Shown: positions 27,101 through 33,338 of the stretch, in pieces
Layout of the letters: the number at the start of each line of letters is the position of its first letter
How positions within the stretch are numbered: position 1 is the stretch's first letter
Virus record (IMG/VR): IMGVR_UViG_3300028883_000312
Coordinates: 1-54,816 of that record
Length of the DNA: 54,816 nt
DNA from: a virus
Reading direction: 5' to 3' (one strand)
The notes under the pieces: generated by a model
The model's input: the letters and a program-made list of their open reading frames with translations, nothing else
Told to the model about the DNA's origin: nothing
The model's database searches: none
Translations under genes and position numbers: made by a program

Positions 27101-30100
27101 AAAACTTCCCGAAGGCGTGGAGATTGAGCCGTTTAAGCTGGACAGAAAGAGCCTGATTGATGCCTATGGCATGGACTTCCTCAGACGTGTTCCACGTGGA
27201 ACATACGCAAGGCTCGACGGCATGAATCACTCTATTGCCGCTGAAATGTTGGGGTTTAACAGCGGAGAAGAGCTGGTAATGGCCCTGGTCAACGCGCGCC
27301 CACGAAACCAGCTGATTAAAGCCGAGACAGACGCCCGTATGAGACAAACCTACGGGGACATGATGCTGGATGGATCGCTCCCAGCTGCTGCCCAGGCTGC
27401 AGTGCAGAATCAATACCGGGGGAAAGTCCTGGAGGCGGAGCTGAAAGCCCTGCAAAAGAAGGCCCGCCAGGTTAAGCCCTTCCTCAAGGCCAAGGAGAAA
27501 GAGCAAAAACAAGACAAGCGGGCCAATGTCCTCTTGTACCGCTCGATTGTACCAACCATGGCTGCCGCAAGAAAGGTCGCTGAACAGCGTATCAGTGCCA
27601 AGACGCTGCGCAACATCCAGCCCATGCACTATTTCTATGCCGCCAGAAAAGCCTCTAAGGCAGCGGTAGAGGCCGTCCAGCGGGAAGATTACATCGTGGC
27701 TGCGGTGAATAAGGAAAAAGAGCTGATTTCCATGGAGATGTACCGTGCCGCGGTCAAAGCTCGAGAAGAGGTCTCAGACTCCCTGGATAAGCTCAAGAAA
27801 ATCTCTGGACCCGACGAACGGCTGGCCAAGACCCGGAACATGGATATGGTCAATGCCGCGCGCGCTATCCTGGCCAGCCATGGGATAGGCCGGACCACGA
27901 AACAGCCGATGGAGTACATTGAGAAAATCAAGCGCTATGACCCGGAAACCTATGAGGAACTGAGGCCTATCGTAGAGCCGGCGCTGTTCAATCCTCAACC
28001 GTACAAGGACATGACCCTTGCGCTGTTCCGGGATACTCGAGATGGAGTATTGGCTTTCTGGAAGCTGTCCCGACGCACACAGCAGATCGTGATTGATGGC
28101 AAGGTCATGGACCGGGATATTGTGATTGACGAGCTGAATGTCGTCACCGATGAGTTTCTGAACAAAAAGACCAAGCGCGAGGAGTTTGGCCGGGCAAAGA
28201 CCAAGTGGGAAAAGACCCAGATGCAGTTACTAGGGGCTAAAGCCTCTCTGCGTCGAGTAGAGGGCTGGGTGGATGCGATGGACGGTGGCAACCCCAACGG
28301 GGTGTTCCGGCGCTATATCCATACTCCTGTGATTGAGGCGATTAATCGCTATCGCCTGGCGAAAACCGGGGTGATTGAGGAGTATCTGCGCCAGGTCAGA
28401 GCAGTGGAAAAAACCTTGGACAATAAAGAGATATTGGCCCCTGAGCTGAAATACAAGTTTCTGGGCAAGGTCGAGTTGCTACACGCCATCCTGCATACGG
28501 GGAATGAGAGCAACAAAAGCAAACTACTCCGGGGTTATGGTTGGGGAGAATATTTGGAGGACGGCACCCTGGATACCAGCCGCTGGGACCGGTTCATTGC
28601 GCGCATGATCCGGGAAGGCAAGATTACCAAGGCAGATTATGACTTTGCCCAGGGTATCTGGGATTTGAATGAATCATTAAAGCCCCAAGCCCAAAAGACC
28701 CATCATGATGTCTATGGCTATTACTTCAATGAAGTGACCGCCACTGAGCTTGAAACGCCTTTTGGCAAGTATAAAGGCGGCTATATCCCTGCGATTGTCG
28801 ATGGTTCCCAGGTCACTGATGCGGCGATCCGCAAGGATAAGCAGGAGCTAATGGAGGAGGGGCAAAATTCCTTTATGTTCCCCACAACGGGGAGAGGCTT
28901 CACCAAAACCCGTACCGAAGGCTACGCCAAGCCCCTGCAATTGGACATGCGCACCATCCCCGCACACCTGGATAAAGTCCTGCGGTTTATCCATATTGAG
29001 CCAGCGGTCAAGGACGTGGGCCGGCTTGTTATCAATAAGAAGTTTCGAGAAAAACTTGACAGGCTGGACCCTTCGGCGGCCAAGGACATGCTCATGCCCT
29101 GGTTGCAACGTAGCGCGAGCCAGGTTGTGACCCAGCCAGGCAGCTCGCCATTAGCGGACCGGTTCTTTAAAGGTTTACGTAGGCGGACTGGCGCCAATCT
29201 CATGGTGCTGAATGCAGTGAATACGCTGCAACAATTTACCGGTCTTTCAATCGCTGCGACCAAGGTCAAGCCTCGTTATCTCAGAAATGCCTTATGGGAC
29301 TATCTCCACCATCCCAACAAGTCCAGGGAGTGGATCACAGAGCGGTCGGATTTCATGAAAACCCGTGTCTTTACCCAGCATATCGAGATACAGAACACCA
29401 TCGACCAGCTGTTATTGAATCCGAGCAAATACGACAAAGTGAGAGATTTTGTGGATGCGCACGGGTATTTCCTACAGCAGGGCACGCAAAATGTCGTGGA
29501 TAACATCGTCTGGGTCGGCGCCTATAACCAGATCACGGAGACCGGTGTTACTGAAAAAGAGGCGGTACGCTACGCCGATTCCGTAGTGCGACAAACCCAG
29601 GGCTCGTTTGCTGCGGAGGATATTTCCCGGTTCGAGGCCAACACTGCCTTTGTCCGGGCCTTCTCCATGTTCTACAGCTATTTCAACATGCAGGCCAACC
29701 TCATGGGGACGGAATTTGCCAATATCGCGACCAATGAACTGGGGTTAAAGAAGGGCGCTGGCCGTGCTTTGTATCTCTATATTTTCGGTTTCATGATCCC
29801 CGCGTTTGTCGGTGATGGCCTTATCCGCGCGCTGTTCGGTGGATTGGATGATGATGACGATGATGAATATCTGGACGATTACATGGCCATGTTTTTCGGC
29901 ACCCAGGTCAGGACCGCGGCGGCCATGGTCCCCGTGATAGGCCCGATTGCGATGGCAGGGATCAATGCTTGGAATGATAAATGGTATGACGACAGCATTA
30001 CCACGTCGCCGGCAGTGTCCGCCCTGGAAAGTACGGTACGCGCCCCGTACTCCATCTATAAGGCGATTGTGGATGAGGGCAGCGATAAGCGCGCGGTGAA

Positions 30101-30260
30101 AGACGTGTTGACCGCGCTCGGTGTTCTGACAGGCTGGCCGACTGCAGCCCTCGCCCGTCCGGCTGGGTATCTGGCCGACGTAAAAGAAGGCAAAGCAGAC
30201 CCGGAGAATGTCCTGGACCTGACCCGCGGCCTGATTTCTGGTCGGGACGTGAATCGATAA
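21192..30260 (+). CDS. Giant polyvalent internal virion protein
   Basis: A 3022-residue protein, a sixth of the genome. In order: helical N-terminus; a PVEFFQEYWESKGLDP region (about 450-560) known from large polyvalent phage proteins; an ADP-ribosyltransferase-like module (about 787-1065) with VVYHGTTHD, GIGYYFTTSQDD and a final NRGTFDPADPRILFQD; a conserved phage domain with FIEEVQSDWHQKGRKEGYD and INKYVKKWGGKV (about 1310-1660); a zincin-like site HESGH at 1769-1773; long coiled coils; and a C-terminal region with hydrophobic segments (about 2858-2935) around an Asp-rich DDDDDDEY. It should be packed in the head and injected with the DNA, acting on the cell wall and on host targets early. 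AT-rich patches mark inserted modules. It also carries a parS site at 27188. Confidence 0.85.
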   Translation: MGELSKLITGPAEPKAPDQPTGLAQQIRGGPSDATRMDLSMKNAESPDTAARILKMQQRTRLPLEVISQNLEMIETEAKSKDFDRDAFARENPIVSKWLGENPQHAALAQDDFNNLGTFEWLLKAPARAFKRGQLQVEAGTLSYQSLYGDLTPEQEARMKEAHEGSMAGGELGAEGFFGRAAVGGAQYLPQFLEQTRRGAETGLTLGMGMGAITAAAGQAGPQVAAPEELITVPAAFFGGLGVGMLSESAMFGFQQEAGHAFLEFKEFKDDQGQPLDPEIARVAAMVAGSMNAALEAVQLKILIKTIPGADKMLGQGPREAIKASLRSPTIRQAMTDMLKEYGGALTKETATEVLQRAVTILSGEVGKASSGQNFQYKAPGEIGEELLEEGAGAVESFFFPLMPGPGVRGGMNVRQAKQAKQQQQYFEALGETAANSKLRERLPEKYQEVIDRLTKEGPVETVYAPVEFFQEYWESKGLDPRQVATEMLGNSEAYDEALQTGAKLAIPTGIYARRIAPTEHNAAFSREMTFSPDALNLRETEEVEKQLGETAEEMDITEPSTDVREDVLGQLQGAGFDPGTAEAYADLYGSTFRALGERTGQDPMALYQRYGLGITRPLPDVLQDVGRTDAVDVMLDRLRTGKLPTDTEIFGQSLTQFLKKQGGLQDQGGELAARDLKKAVRGLVKETGRTLDDAAEVAVQAGYLTERDPNALLAAIDKELGGQAVYAGTPQTTMLDMRTAMEQLQEYLDAANINLEETDNATIKKLLREAGTEGTGQELEQSTQSEAFKKWFGDSKVVDEDGEPLVVYHGTTHDIESFTQDRGNLENDLGIGYYFTTSQDDVSINYAGEGPDLTQRIELLAQRIESEQEIEMDEAREQARKQLSGGSPNVIPAYISLQNPVIFGGENETQLGGIEFDEETGEESGPGVDLFNALEMVATEFDDVDAPKIWDDISDYVMDGIGVSELFAQIKKSEGAAYLTNENGELAVGEYIRRVFEYLDYDGIIDNTVDEKFGSSRKMGKKMEGVYPDTAHIIAFKPEQIKSAIGNRGTFDPADPRILFQDMTGSLEVFLGKQETARQRRRQAAQLTIGMRTQDDKVIAGKPGQMHFNLMQDHPKAAKGAQMGFVDKDGKFYSRAEAAQAFGVSDSKELFQDAPMFYSAVLDAAEAIKQPKGSPDQMLAQIKKTPGVKQEELDWIGLEAWMKEQGKSVTKQEVADFIRANQIEVEETVLGKSDEQANLEAVQDKFVDVFMAQNWDRRQAREAAYEAVRGEFTKAQIKRFTPEQHAVIAEIKEAYEAREAAVQEVGEGPTKFDEYQLPGGEKYRELLLRLPKLGVSGGLKAITLQEADDLITNNEAVEIRRNGQFVGNAISAFGLDKYREDKTVTFHHYVVPDAKDFTSGHFDQPNILAHIRFNERTDAEGKRVLFIEEVQSDWHQKGRKEGYDTGESAKQLDAAQKELSEAEQAYDERIKQIPKKEFAAMKLSEVQALQEAERVAAAKEKVFRLQRTDAVPDAPFKTTWPLLAMKRMIRYAAENGFERIAWTTGEQQAERYDLSKKVDAIQYALYADDEVDVYYIKDGDQNKIGRYALDKLPDVVGKDMADKIAEDVKKGEVNGEYTGNDLKVGGEGMKSFYDKVLPSAINKYVKKWGGKVGIGKVTAANLDISKRPNMDEIAREMFGANFYDITEEQSLVVNEESRKRETEWNKSPVADMEAHSLNITPDMRKAAMAGQPLFQRGPTDKRGSIRFGEDRQFTISLFEKADLSTFLHESGHFYLEVLADLATATDAPTQMQEDFGTLLKWLGVESREQIGTKQHEQFARGFEAYLMEGKAPSADLRMIFAKFRAWLVSIYRQLRKLNVTLNNDVRAVMDRMLATDAEIEAAKTEADTAPMFTTPEQAGMTDIQFEAYRKTIEQANAQATEELEQKLMREYQREQQKWWKEAYATMRKEVADEVNKQPAYIALDFLQKGKLPEGVEIEPFKLDRKSLIDAYGMDFLRRVPRGTYARLDGMNHSIAAEMLGFNSGEELVMALVNARPRNQLIKAETDARMRQTYGDMMLDGSLPAAAQAAVQNQYRGKVLEAELKALQKKARQVKPFLKAKEKEQKQDKRANVLLYRSIVPTMAAARKVAEQRISAKTLRNIQPMHYFYAARKASKAAVEAVQREDYIVAAVNKEKELISMEMYRAAVKAREEVSDSLDKLKKISGPDERLAKTRNMDMVNAARAILASHGIGRTTKQPMEYIEKIKRYDPETYEELRPIVEPALFNPQPYKDMTLALFRDTRDGVLAFWKLSRRTQQIVIDGKVMDRDIVIDELNVVTDEFLNKKTKREEFGRAKTKWEKTQMQLLGAKASLRRVEGWVDAMDGGNPNGVFRRYIHTPVIEAINRYRLAKTGVIEEYLRQVRAVEKTLDNKEILAPELKYKFLGKVELLHAILHTGNESNKSKLLRGYGWGEYLEDGTLDTSRWDRFIARMIREGKITKADYDFAQGIWDLNESLKPQAQKTHHDVYGYYFNEVTATELETPFGKYKGGYIPAIVDGSQVTDAAIRKDKQELMEEGQNSFMFPTTGRGFTKTRTEGYAKPLQLDMRTIPAHLDKVLRFIHIEPAVKDVGRLVINKKFREKLDRLDPSAAKDMLMPWLQRSASQVVTQPGSSPLADRFFKGLRRRTGANLMVLNAVNTLQQFTGLSIAATKVKPRYLRNALWDYLHHPNKSREWITERSDFMKTRVFTQHIEIQNTIDQLLLNPSKYDKVRDFVDAHGYFLQQGTQNVVDNIVWVGAYNQITETGVTEKEAVRYADSVVRQTQGSFAAEDISRFEANTAFVRAFSMFYSYFNMQANLMGTEFANIATNELGLKKGAGRALYLYIFGFMIPAFVGDGLIRALFGGLDDDDDDEYLDDYMAMFFGTQVRTAAAMVPVIGPIAMAGINAWNDKWYDDSITTSPAVSALESTVRAPYSIYKAIVDEGSDKRAVKDVLTALGVLTGWPTAALARPAGYLADVKEGKADPENVLDLTRGLISGRDVNR
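27188..27203. promoter_or_regulatory. Perfect parS-type ParB-binding palindrome
   Basis: TGTTCCACGTGGAACA is a perfect 16-bp palindrome identical to the chromosomal parS form known from Pseudomonas-type bacteria. It lies inside the giant virion gene and codes there for part of RVPRGT. No parA or parB gene is present in the window, so the likely ligand is host ParB. Confidence 0.75.
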
Positions 30261-30275
30261 ACGCCGTTGCGTTAG
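30259..30275. repeat. Copy of the CTAACGCARCGGCGTTTG repeat (inverted)
   Basis: The reverse complement of the 13374 copy begins inside the stop codon of the giant gene. The element can fold into a short hairpin (AACGC/GCGTT, 4-base loop). Other copies are at 13374-13391 and 33024-33041. Confidence 0.75.
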
Positions 30276-30306
30276 CGTATCGGCGGCAATAGAGGTACAA
30301 AATATT

Positions 30307-31494
30307 ATGGCAACAGTCACGACAAGCAGACGACAAGGTATCAATTCCTCGGCAGCGATGAAAGTCCCGTGCCTGGCGGCGACAACCGCCAACATCACAC
30401 TATCTGGCTTGCAGACGGTTGATGGTGTGGCTCTGGCCGCCGATGACCGTGTACTGGTGAAGGACCAAACGGACGGAACGGAGAACGGGATTTATCTCGC
30501 CAGTACCAGCGCATGGACAAGGGCCCCGGACTTCGATGGGGCACTGGATGCGGTTAATGGCACACTGTTCACCGTCGCCACGGGTACTGCCAATGCAAGA
30601 TTGATATTCGAGCTGCAAACCTCTGGCACTATCACGATTGGCACCACCAGCCTGACTATTGCCGCACGTACCGGAAATCTGACTGGCGTTTCGTCTTTCA
30701 TGGAAACGGTGCTGGATGACACGACTGCTGCTGCGGCAAGGACGACATTAGGTGCCGCTAGTCTTGCTGCAAACGATACCATATCGGGCGCTAATCTGCA
30801 TACTGGGACCAACACCTTCGAGTATGGTCCCAATTATATCGCCGCCGCTGGAACGGATACCTATACAGCAACGCTGGTCCCTGCGCTTGTTGCTCTGAGG
30901 ACTGGCGCGGTTTTCAATATTTATTTCACCAACGCAAATACGATTACAACCCCCACTATTGATATTAACGGACTTGGAGCCAAGACAATAAAATCAAGAA
31001 CTGGGACCGCTGTTTATGTCGGGCAAATAGTTGGGCCACATACGTTATTGTATGATGGAACAGATATGTTATTGCTTACTTCTACCGATATAATACAGGG
31101 CACATGGACACCTACATTGCAAGATTCGTCATTTAGTGATGCAGAAAGCCAAACTTACATTACCCAGGTCGGAAGCTGGACATCTATGGGGGTACACGTT
31201 TTTATTTGCGGGAGGTTGGGAGTTAATAGTTTAGGAACGCTCACTGGTGGTGACCCCGCGTATATTGCCGGACTACCATTTGCAAATAGTACATCATTAC
31301 CAGGGGGGGTTACATTTACATGGGCAAGCTCTCTTTTAACTTCTGCCGGTGAGCCTCTGAGTGGGGTAATAACTGCGGGGAATGTTATATCTATGTTTAA
31401 GTGGGACGCCACAACTGGAAGTAATGTTTTTACTGTTGCAGAAGTTTCGGCTCTTGGGGATGTTCGCTTTTTTGGTCATTATATAAAGGGTTAG
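30307..31494 (+). CDS. Tail fiber protein
   Basis: A 395-residue fibre. The N-terminal anchor (VPCLAATTANITLSGLQTVD, VLVKDQTDGTENGIYLAS, APDFDGALDAVNGTLFTVAT) is the standard repeat module of phage fibres. The C-terminal domain (GTWTPTLQDSSF..., YITQVGSWTSMG, IAGLPF) is a common receptor-binding tip. From about 30955 on the DNA turns AT-rich, suggesting that the tip was exchanged. Confidence 0.85.
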   Translation: MATVTTSRRQGINSSAAMKVPCLAATTANITLSGLQTVDGVALAADDRVLVKDQTDGTENGIYLASTSAWTRAPDFDGALDAVNGTLFTVATGTANARLIFELQTSGTITIGTTSLTIAARTGNLTGVSSFMETVLDDTTAAAARTTLGAASLAANDTISGANLHTGTNTFEYGPNYIAAAGTDTYTATLVPALVALRTGAVFNIYFTNANTITTPTIDINGLGAKTIKSRTGTAVYVGQIVGPHTLLYDGTDMLLLTSTDIIQGTWTPTLQDSSFSDAESQTYITQVGSWTSMGVHVFICGRLGVNSLGTLTGGDPAYIAGLPFANSTSLPGGVTFTWASSLLTSAGEPLSGVITAGNVISMFKWDATTGSNVFTVAEVSALGDVRFFGHYIKG

Positions 31495-31532
31495 AAGTTA
31501 ACATTAAACGACTAATACTATTGGAGGCCAGG

Positions 31533-31808
31533 ATGGATTTCCTAGACAGTAAAACAAAAATCGGCCTGACGATAAAGGAAATTATTGCTATCGTCGCCGT
31601 TACCATTGCCTCTGGTGCGGCGCTTTTATCAGTAAAGTCTGATATAGCGGCAGCCGTCATCAAGGCATCGCACATAGAAAAGAAGCATGACACGGATGTT
31701 GAGGAGATCAAGGACTATCAGAAAGAAGCCTATGAAGGCCTCAAACAAGACATCCGCATCATGCAGGAAGATATTAAGCAAATCCTGCGTGAGGCTAGGA
31801 AGCCTTGA
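31533..31808 (+). CDS. Single-pass membrane protein, possible class II/III holin
   Basis: An open frame of 95 codons begins at the ATG at 31521; I chose the ATG at 31533, giving 91 residues, because GGAGGCCAGG is better spaced to it. One membrane segment (IKEIIAIVAVTIASGAALLSV is cut: IIAIVAVTIASGAALL) is followed by a coiled coil to the C-terminus. It starts the lysis cassette. A holin or pinholin role is inferred from topology and place; other small coiled-coil membrane proteins look similar. Confidence 0.6.
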   Translation: MDFLDSKTKIGLTIKEIIAIVAVTIASGAALLSVKSDIAAAVIKASHIEKKHDTDVEEIKDYQKEAYEGLKQDIRIMQEDIKQILREARKP

Positions 31809-31915
31809 GCCGGTGCTATAAACATTTCCTTATCGCCCTGGTGTTATTCTGTATGGCTTTGGTGAATCACAAAGCGATTTCTGCGGGTATAAAAGCATTA
31901 TGGACGTTATTTTAG
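31805..31915 (+). CDS. Very short membrane peptide ORF in the lysis region
   Basis: A 36-codon frame starting with TTG that overlaps the upstream stop (TTGA), after a TAGGAAG ribosome-like site. It encodes one hydrophobic segment (HFLIALVLFCMALVNH) and overlaps the DUF5675 gene start by 16 bp. Coupling and topology suggest a lysis accessory peptide. Not certain. Confidence 0.4.
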   Translation: MSRCYKHFLIALVLFCMALVNHKAISAGIKALWTLF

Positions 31916-32388
31916 AACGGTTCGCCTATACCAACCTCGGGACTTTTGGCCGGTGGTGGATGCCAGGCGTTCCTGAGTTCTACACAGTAGAAAGACCCTG
32001 GGTGCCTTACCTCGACGATGCCCGTTATCCTTCAGGTGCTCCCTTTAAAAGCTGTATCCCTGAAGGTGTTTACGACTTGATCCCCAGGAAACGTCCAAAA
32101 AGGGGGAACACCTACGCGATCGTCAATGAAGACCTTGGGGTGTATGAGTTCAAACACGACGACAGGACACGGTATGGCATATTAGTCCACGTAGGCAACA
32201 GTATGCGCGATGTCGTGGGCTGTATCGCCCCAGGTGATGAGTTTGCCCCTTGTGAGTGGTTGAACCCACCCATTCCCGGTGTCCTCAACAGCGATGACAG
32301 TATGAAAAAGATCGCCAGCAGACTGGGCCGTTCCGAAACCCATCGACTGTTTATCCGGCAATATCGCCCGTTTAAGGAGGTAGCATGA
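31900..32388 (+). CDS. DUF5675-family protein of the lysis cassette
   Basis: A 162-residue protein with the family pattern LERFAYTNLGTFGRW, FYTVERPW, IPEGVYDLIPRKRP, ILVHVGNSMRDVVGCIAPG and GVLNSDDSM. DUF5675 proteins sit with holins and spanins in many phages and are thought to act on the cell wall, possibly as L,D-type enzymes, but the reaction is not established. No other endolysin is seen in the cassette, so this is the best endolysin candidate. Confidence 0.82.
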   Translation: MDVILERFAYTNLGTFGRWWMPGVPEFYTVERPWVPYLDDARYPSGAPFKSCIPEGVYDLIPRKRPKRGNTYAIVNEDLGVYEFKHDDRTRYGILVHVGNSMRDVVGCIAPGDEFAPCEWLNPPIPGVLNSDDSMKKIASRLGRSETHRLFIRQYRPFKEVA

Positions 32389-32594
32389 CCTATCAAGGTT
32401 TCATCCAGAAATCCCGTAGCTATGACCTAGCTGCCCTTAGCGGGGTTATTGATGCCGCGCTACTCACTTTCCTTGCCTATAACCCCGAACAGCTGGGCAT
32501 TACTCTACCGGTCTATTTTGGCATACGATTGATATTGACGGCTCTGCAGTTCTATCTCCGAGCCAAAACGACCGGACCAGTGGGGGAGAAGTGA
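32385..32594 (+). CDS. Holin-like two-segment membrane protein
   Basis: A 69-residue protein with AAGGAGGTAGC ribosome site. Two hydrophobic segments (AALSGVIDAALLTFLAY and VYFGIRLILTALQFYL) and a short charged tail match small phage holins. Directly between DUF5675 and the spanins. Confidence 0.65.
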   Translation: MTYQGFIQKSRSYDLAALSGVIDAALLTFLAYNPEQLGITLPVYFGIRLILTALQFYLRAKTTGPVGEK

Positions 32595-32890
32595 AATACC
32601 TGTATCCCTTTATCGGCGCCGTGTTGCTGATAACGGGGATATTTTATGCCGGCCATCGTCATGGGCTGGAAAGCTGTCGGGCGGCCCAGGCCCAGGCAGT
32701 AGAGCAAGAGCGCGAGCAGGAGGCTAAGGATTTGCAGGAGCTTGAGCAGAAGTCACAACTACGTGAGGTCAAAACCCGTGAAATCATCCGTTACATCCAG
32801 AGAAAGCCTGATCCGACTGGCTGCCTTGATACTCCTATTGACCCTGATGTTTATGAGCGGGTGCCAAAGGCTGATGGTCAAGCCCCCTGA
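32591..32890 (+). CDS. Inner-membrane spanin subunit (Rz-like)
   Basis: A 99-residue protein starting with GTG in the upstream stop. One N-terminal membrane anchor (YLYPFIGAVLLITGIFYAG) is followed by a periplasmic coiled coil (EQEREQEAKDLQELEQK) and a Pro-rich end. This is i-spanin topology. It should reach across the periplasm and join the o-spanin to fuse the inner and outer membranes in the last lysis step. Confidence 0.8.
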   Translation: MKYLYPFIGAVLLITGIFYAGHRHGLESCRAAQAQAVEQEREQEAKDLQELEQKSQLREVKTREIIRYIQRKPDPTGCLDTPIDPDVYERVPKADGQAP

Positions 32891-33023
32891 TCCAAGACTG
32901 ACACGGGACTGTCTGAGACCCGTGATAGGCGGGAACACCTACCGCGATCTGGCTACGCTGACTATTGAGCAGGATGCCGCGATCCAGGAGTGTACCGAAC
33001 GCATGCGGGTGCTGAGAAAATAG
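32778..33023 (+). CDS. Outer-membrane spanin lipoprotein (Rz1-like), nested
   Basis: An 81-residue frame that begins inside the i-spanin gene in another frame and runs past its end. The signal peptide AALILLLTLMFMSGC ends in a lipobox with Cys at the cleavage site, leaving a mature lipoprotein of about 53 residues. GTG at 32778 is chosen because it gives a normal signal length after GAGGTC; alternative starts lie at 32742 and 32763. Confidence 0.8.
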   Translation: MKSSVTSRESLIRLAALILLLTLMFMSGCQRLMVKPPDPRLTRDCLRPVIGGNTYRDLATLTIEQDAAIQECTERMRVLRK

Positions 33024-33041
33024 CTAACGCAGCGGCGTTTG
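33024..33041. repeat. Copy of the CTAACGCARCGGCGTTTG repeat
   Basis: CTAACGCAGCGGCGTTTG follows the o-spanin stop codon directly. It differs by one base from the copy at 13374-13391. Confidence 0.75.
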
Positions 33042-33112
33042 GCATCAGCGTCGAACACTGATAAATAAAACTGAATATAGTTGCATCTCTGGCGGATAAT
33101 TAGGAGTAAAGC

Positions 33113-33337
33113 ATGAGCGGACCTACAAGCGGCGGCAGGCTGTTGAAAGGGCACGGCGATGTTGTTGAGGCGGATGACGGGATACTAATCGATCCATCAA
33201 GCCTAGCCCAGACCTTGAGTTATTCATCCGGCGTACTGCAGTACATTGAGGTAACGGCTGGCGCTGATACTTACAGACAGACATATACCTACTCTGGCGC
33301 CGATCTAACAGGCGTAAGCCAGTGGGAAAAGCAATAA
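33113..33337 (+). CDS. Small tail-region protein
   Basis: A 74-residue protein preceded by TAGGAG. Sequences such as LSYSSGVLQYIEVTAGADTY and QTYTYSGADLTGVSQWEK resemble small beta proteins found with phage tail fibres, sometimes as fibre chaperones or caps. It lies 1 bp before the phosphatase gene. Confidence 0.6.
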   Translation: MSGPTSGGRLLKGHGDVVEADDGILIDPSSLAQTLSYSSGVLQYIEVTAGADTYRQTYTYSGADLTGVSQWEKQ

Positions 33338-33338
33338 A

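Noticed and set aside
26481-27629. Long minus-strand frame (382 codons) opposite the giant gene
   Set aside because: Composition is Leu/His/Gln-rich as expected for an antisense shadow, no ribosome site or promoter, and the plus strand carries conserved domains.
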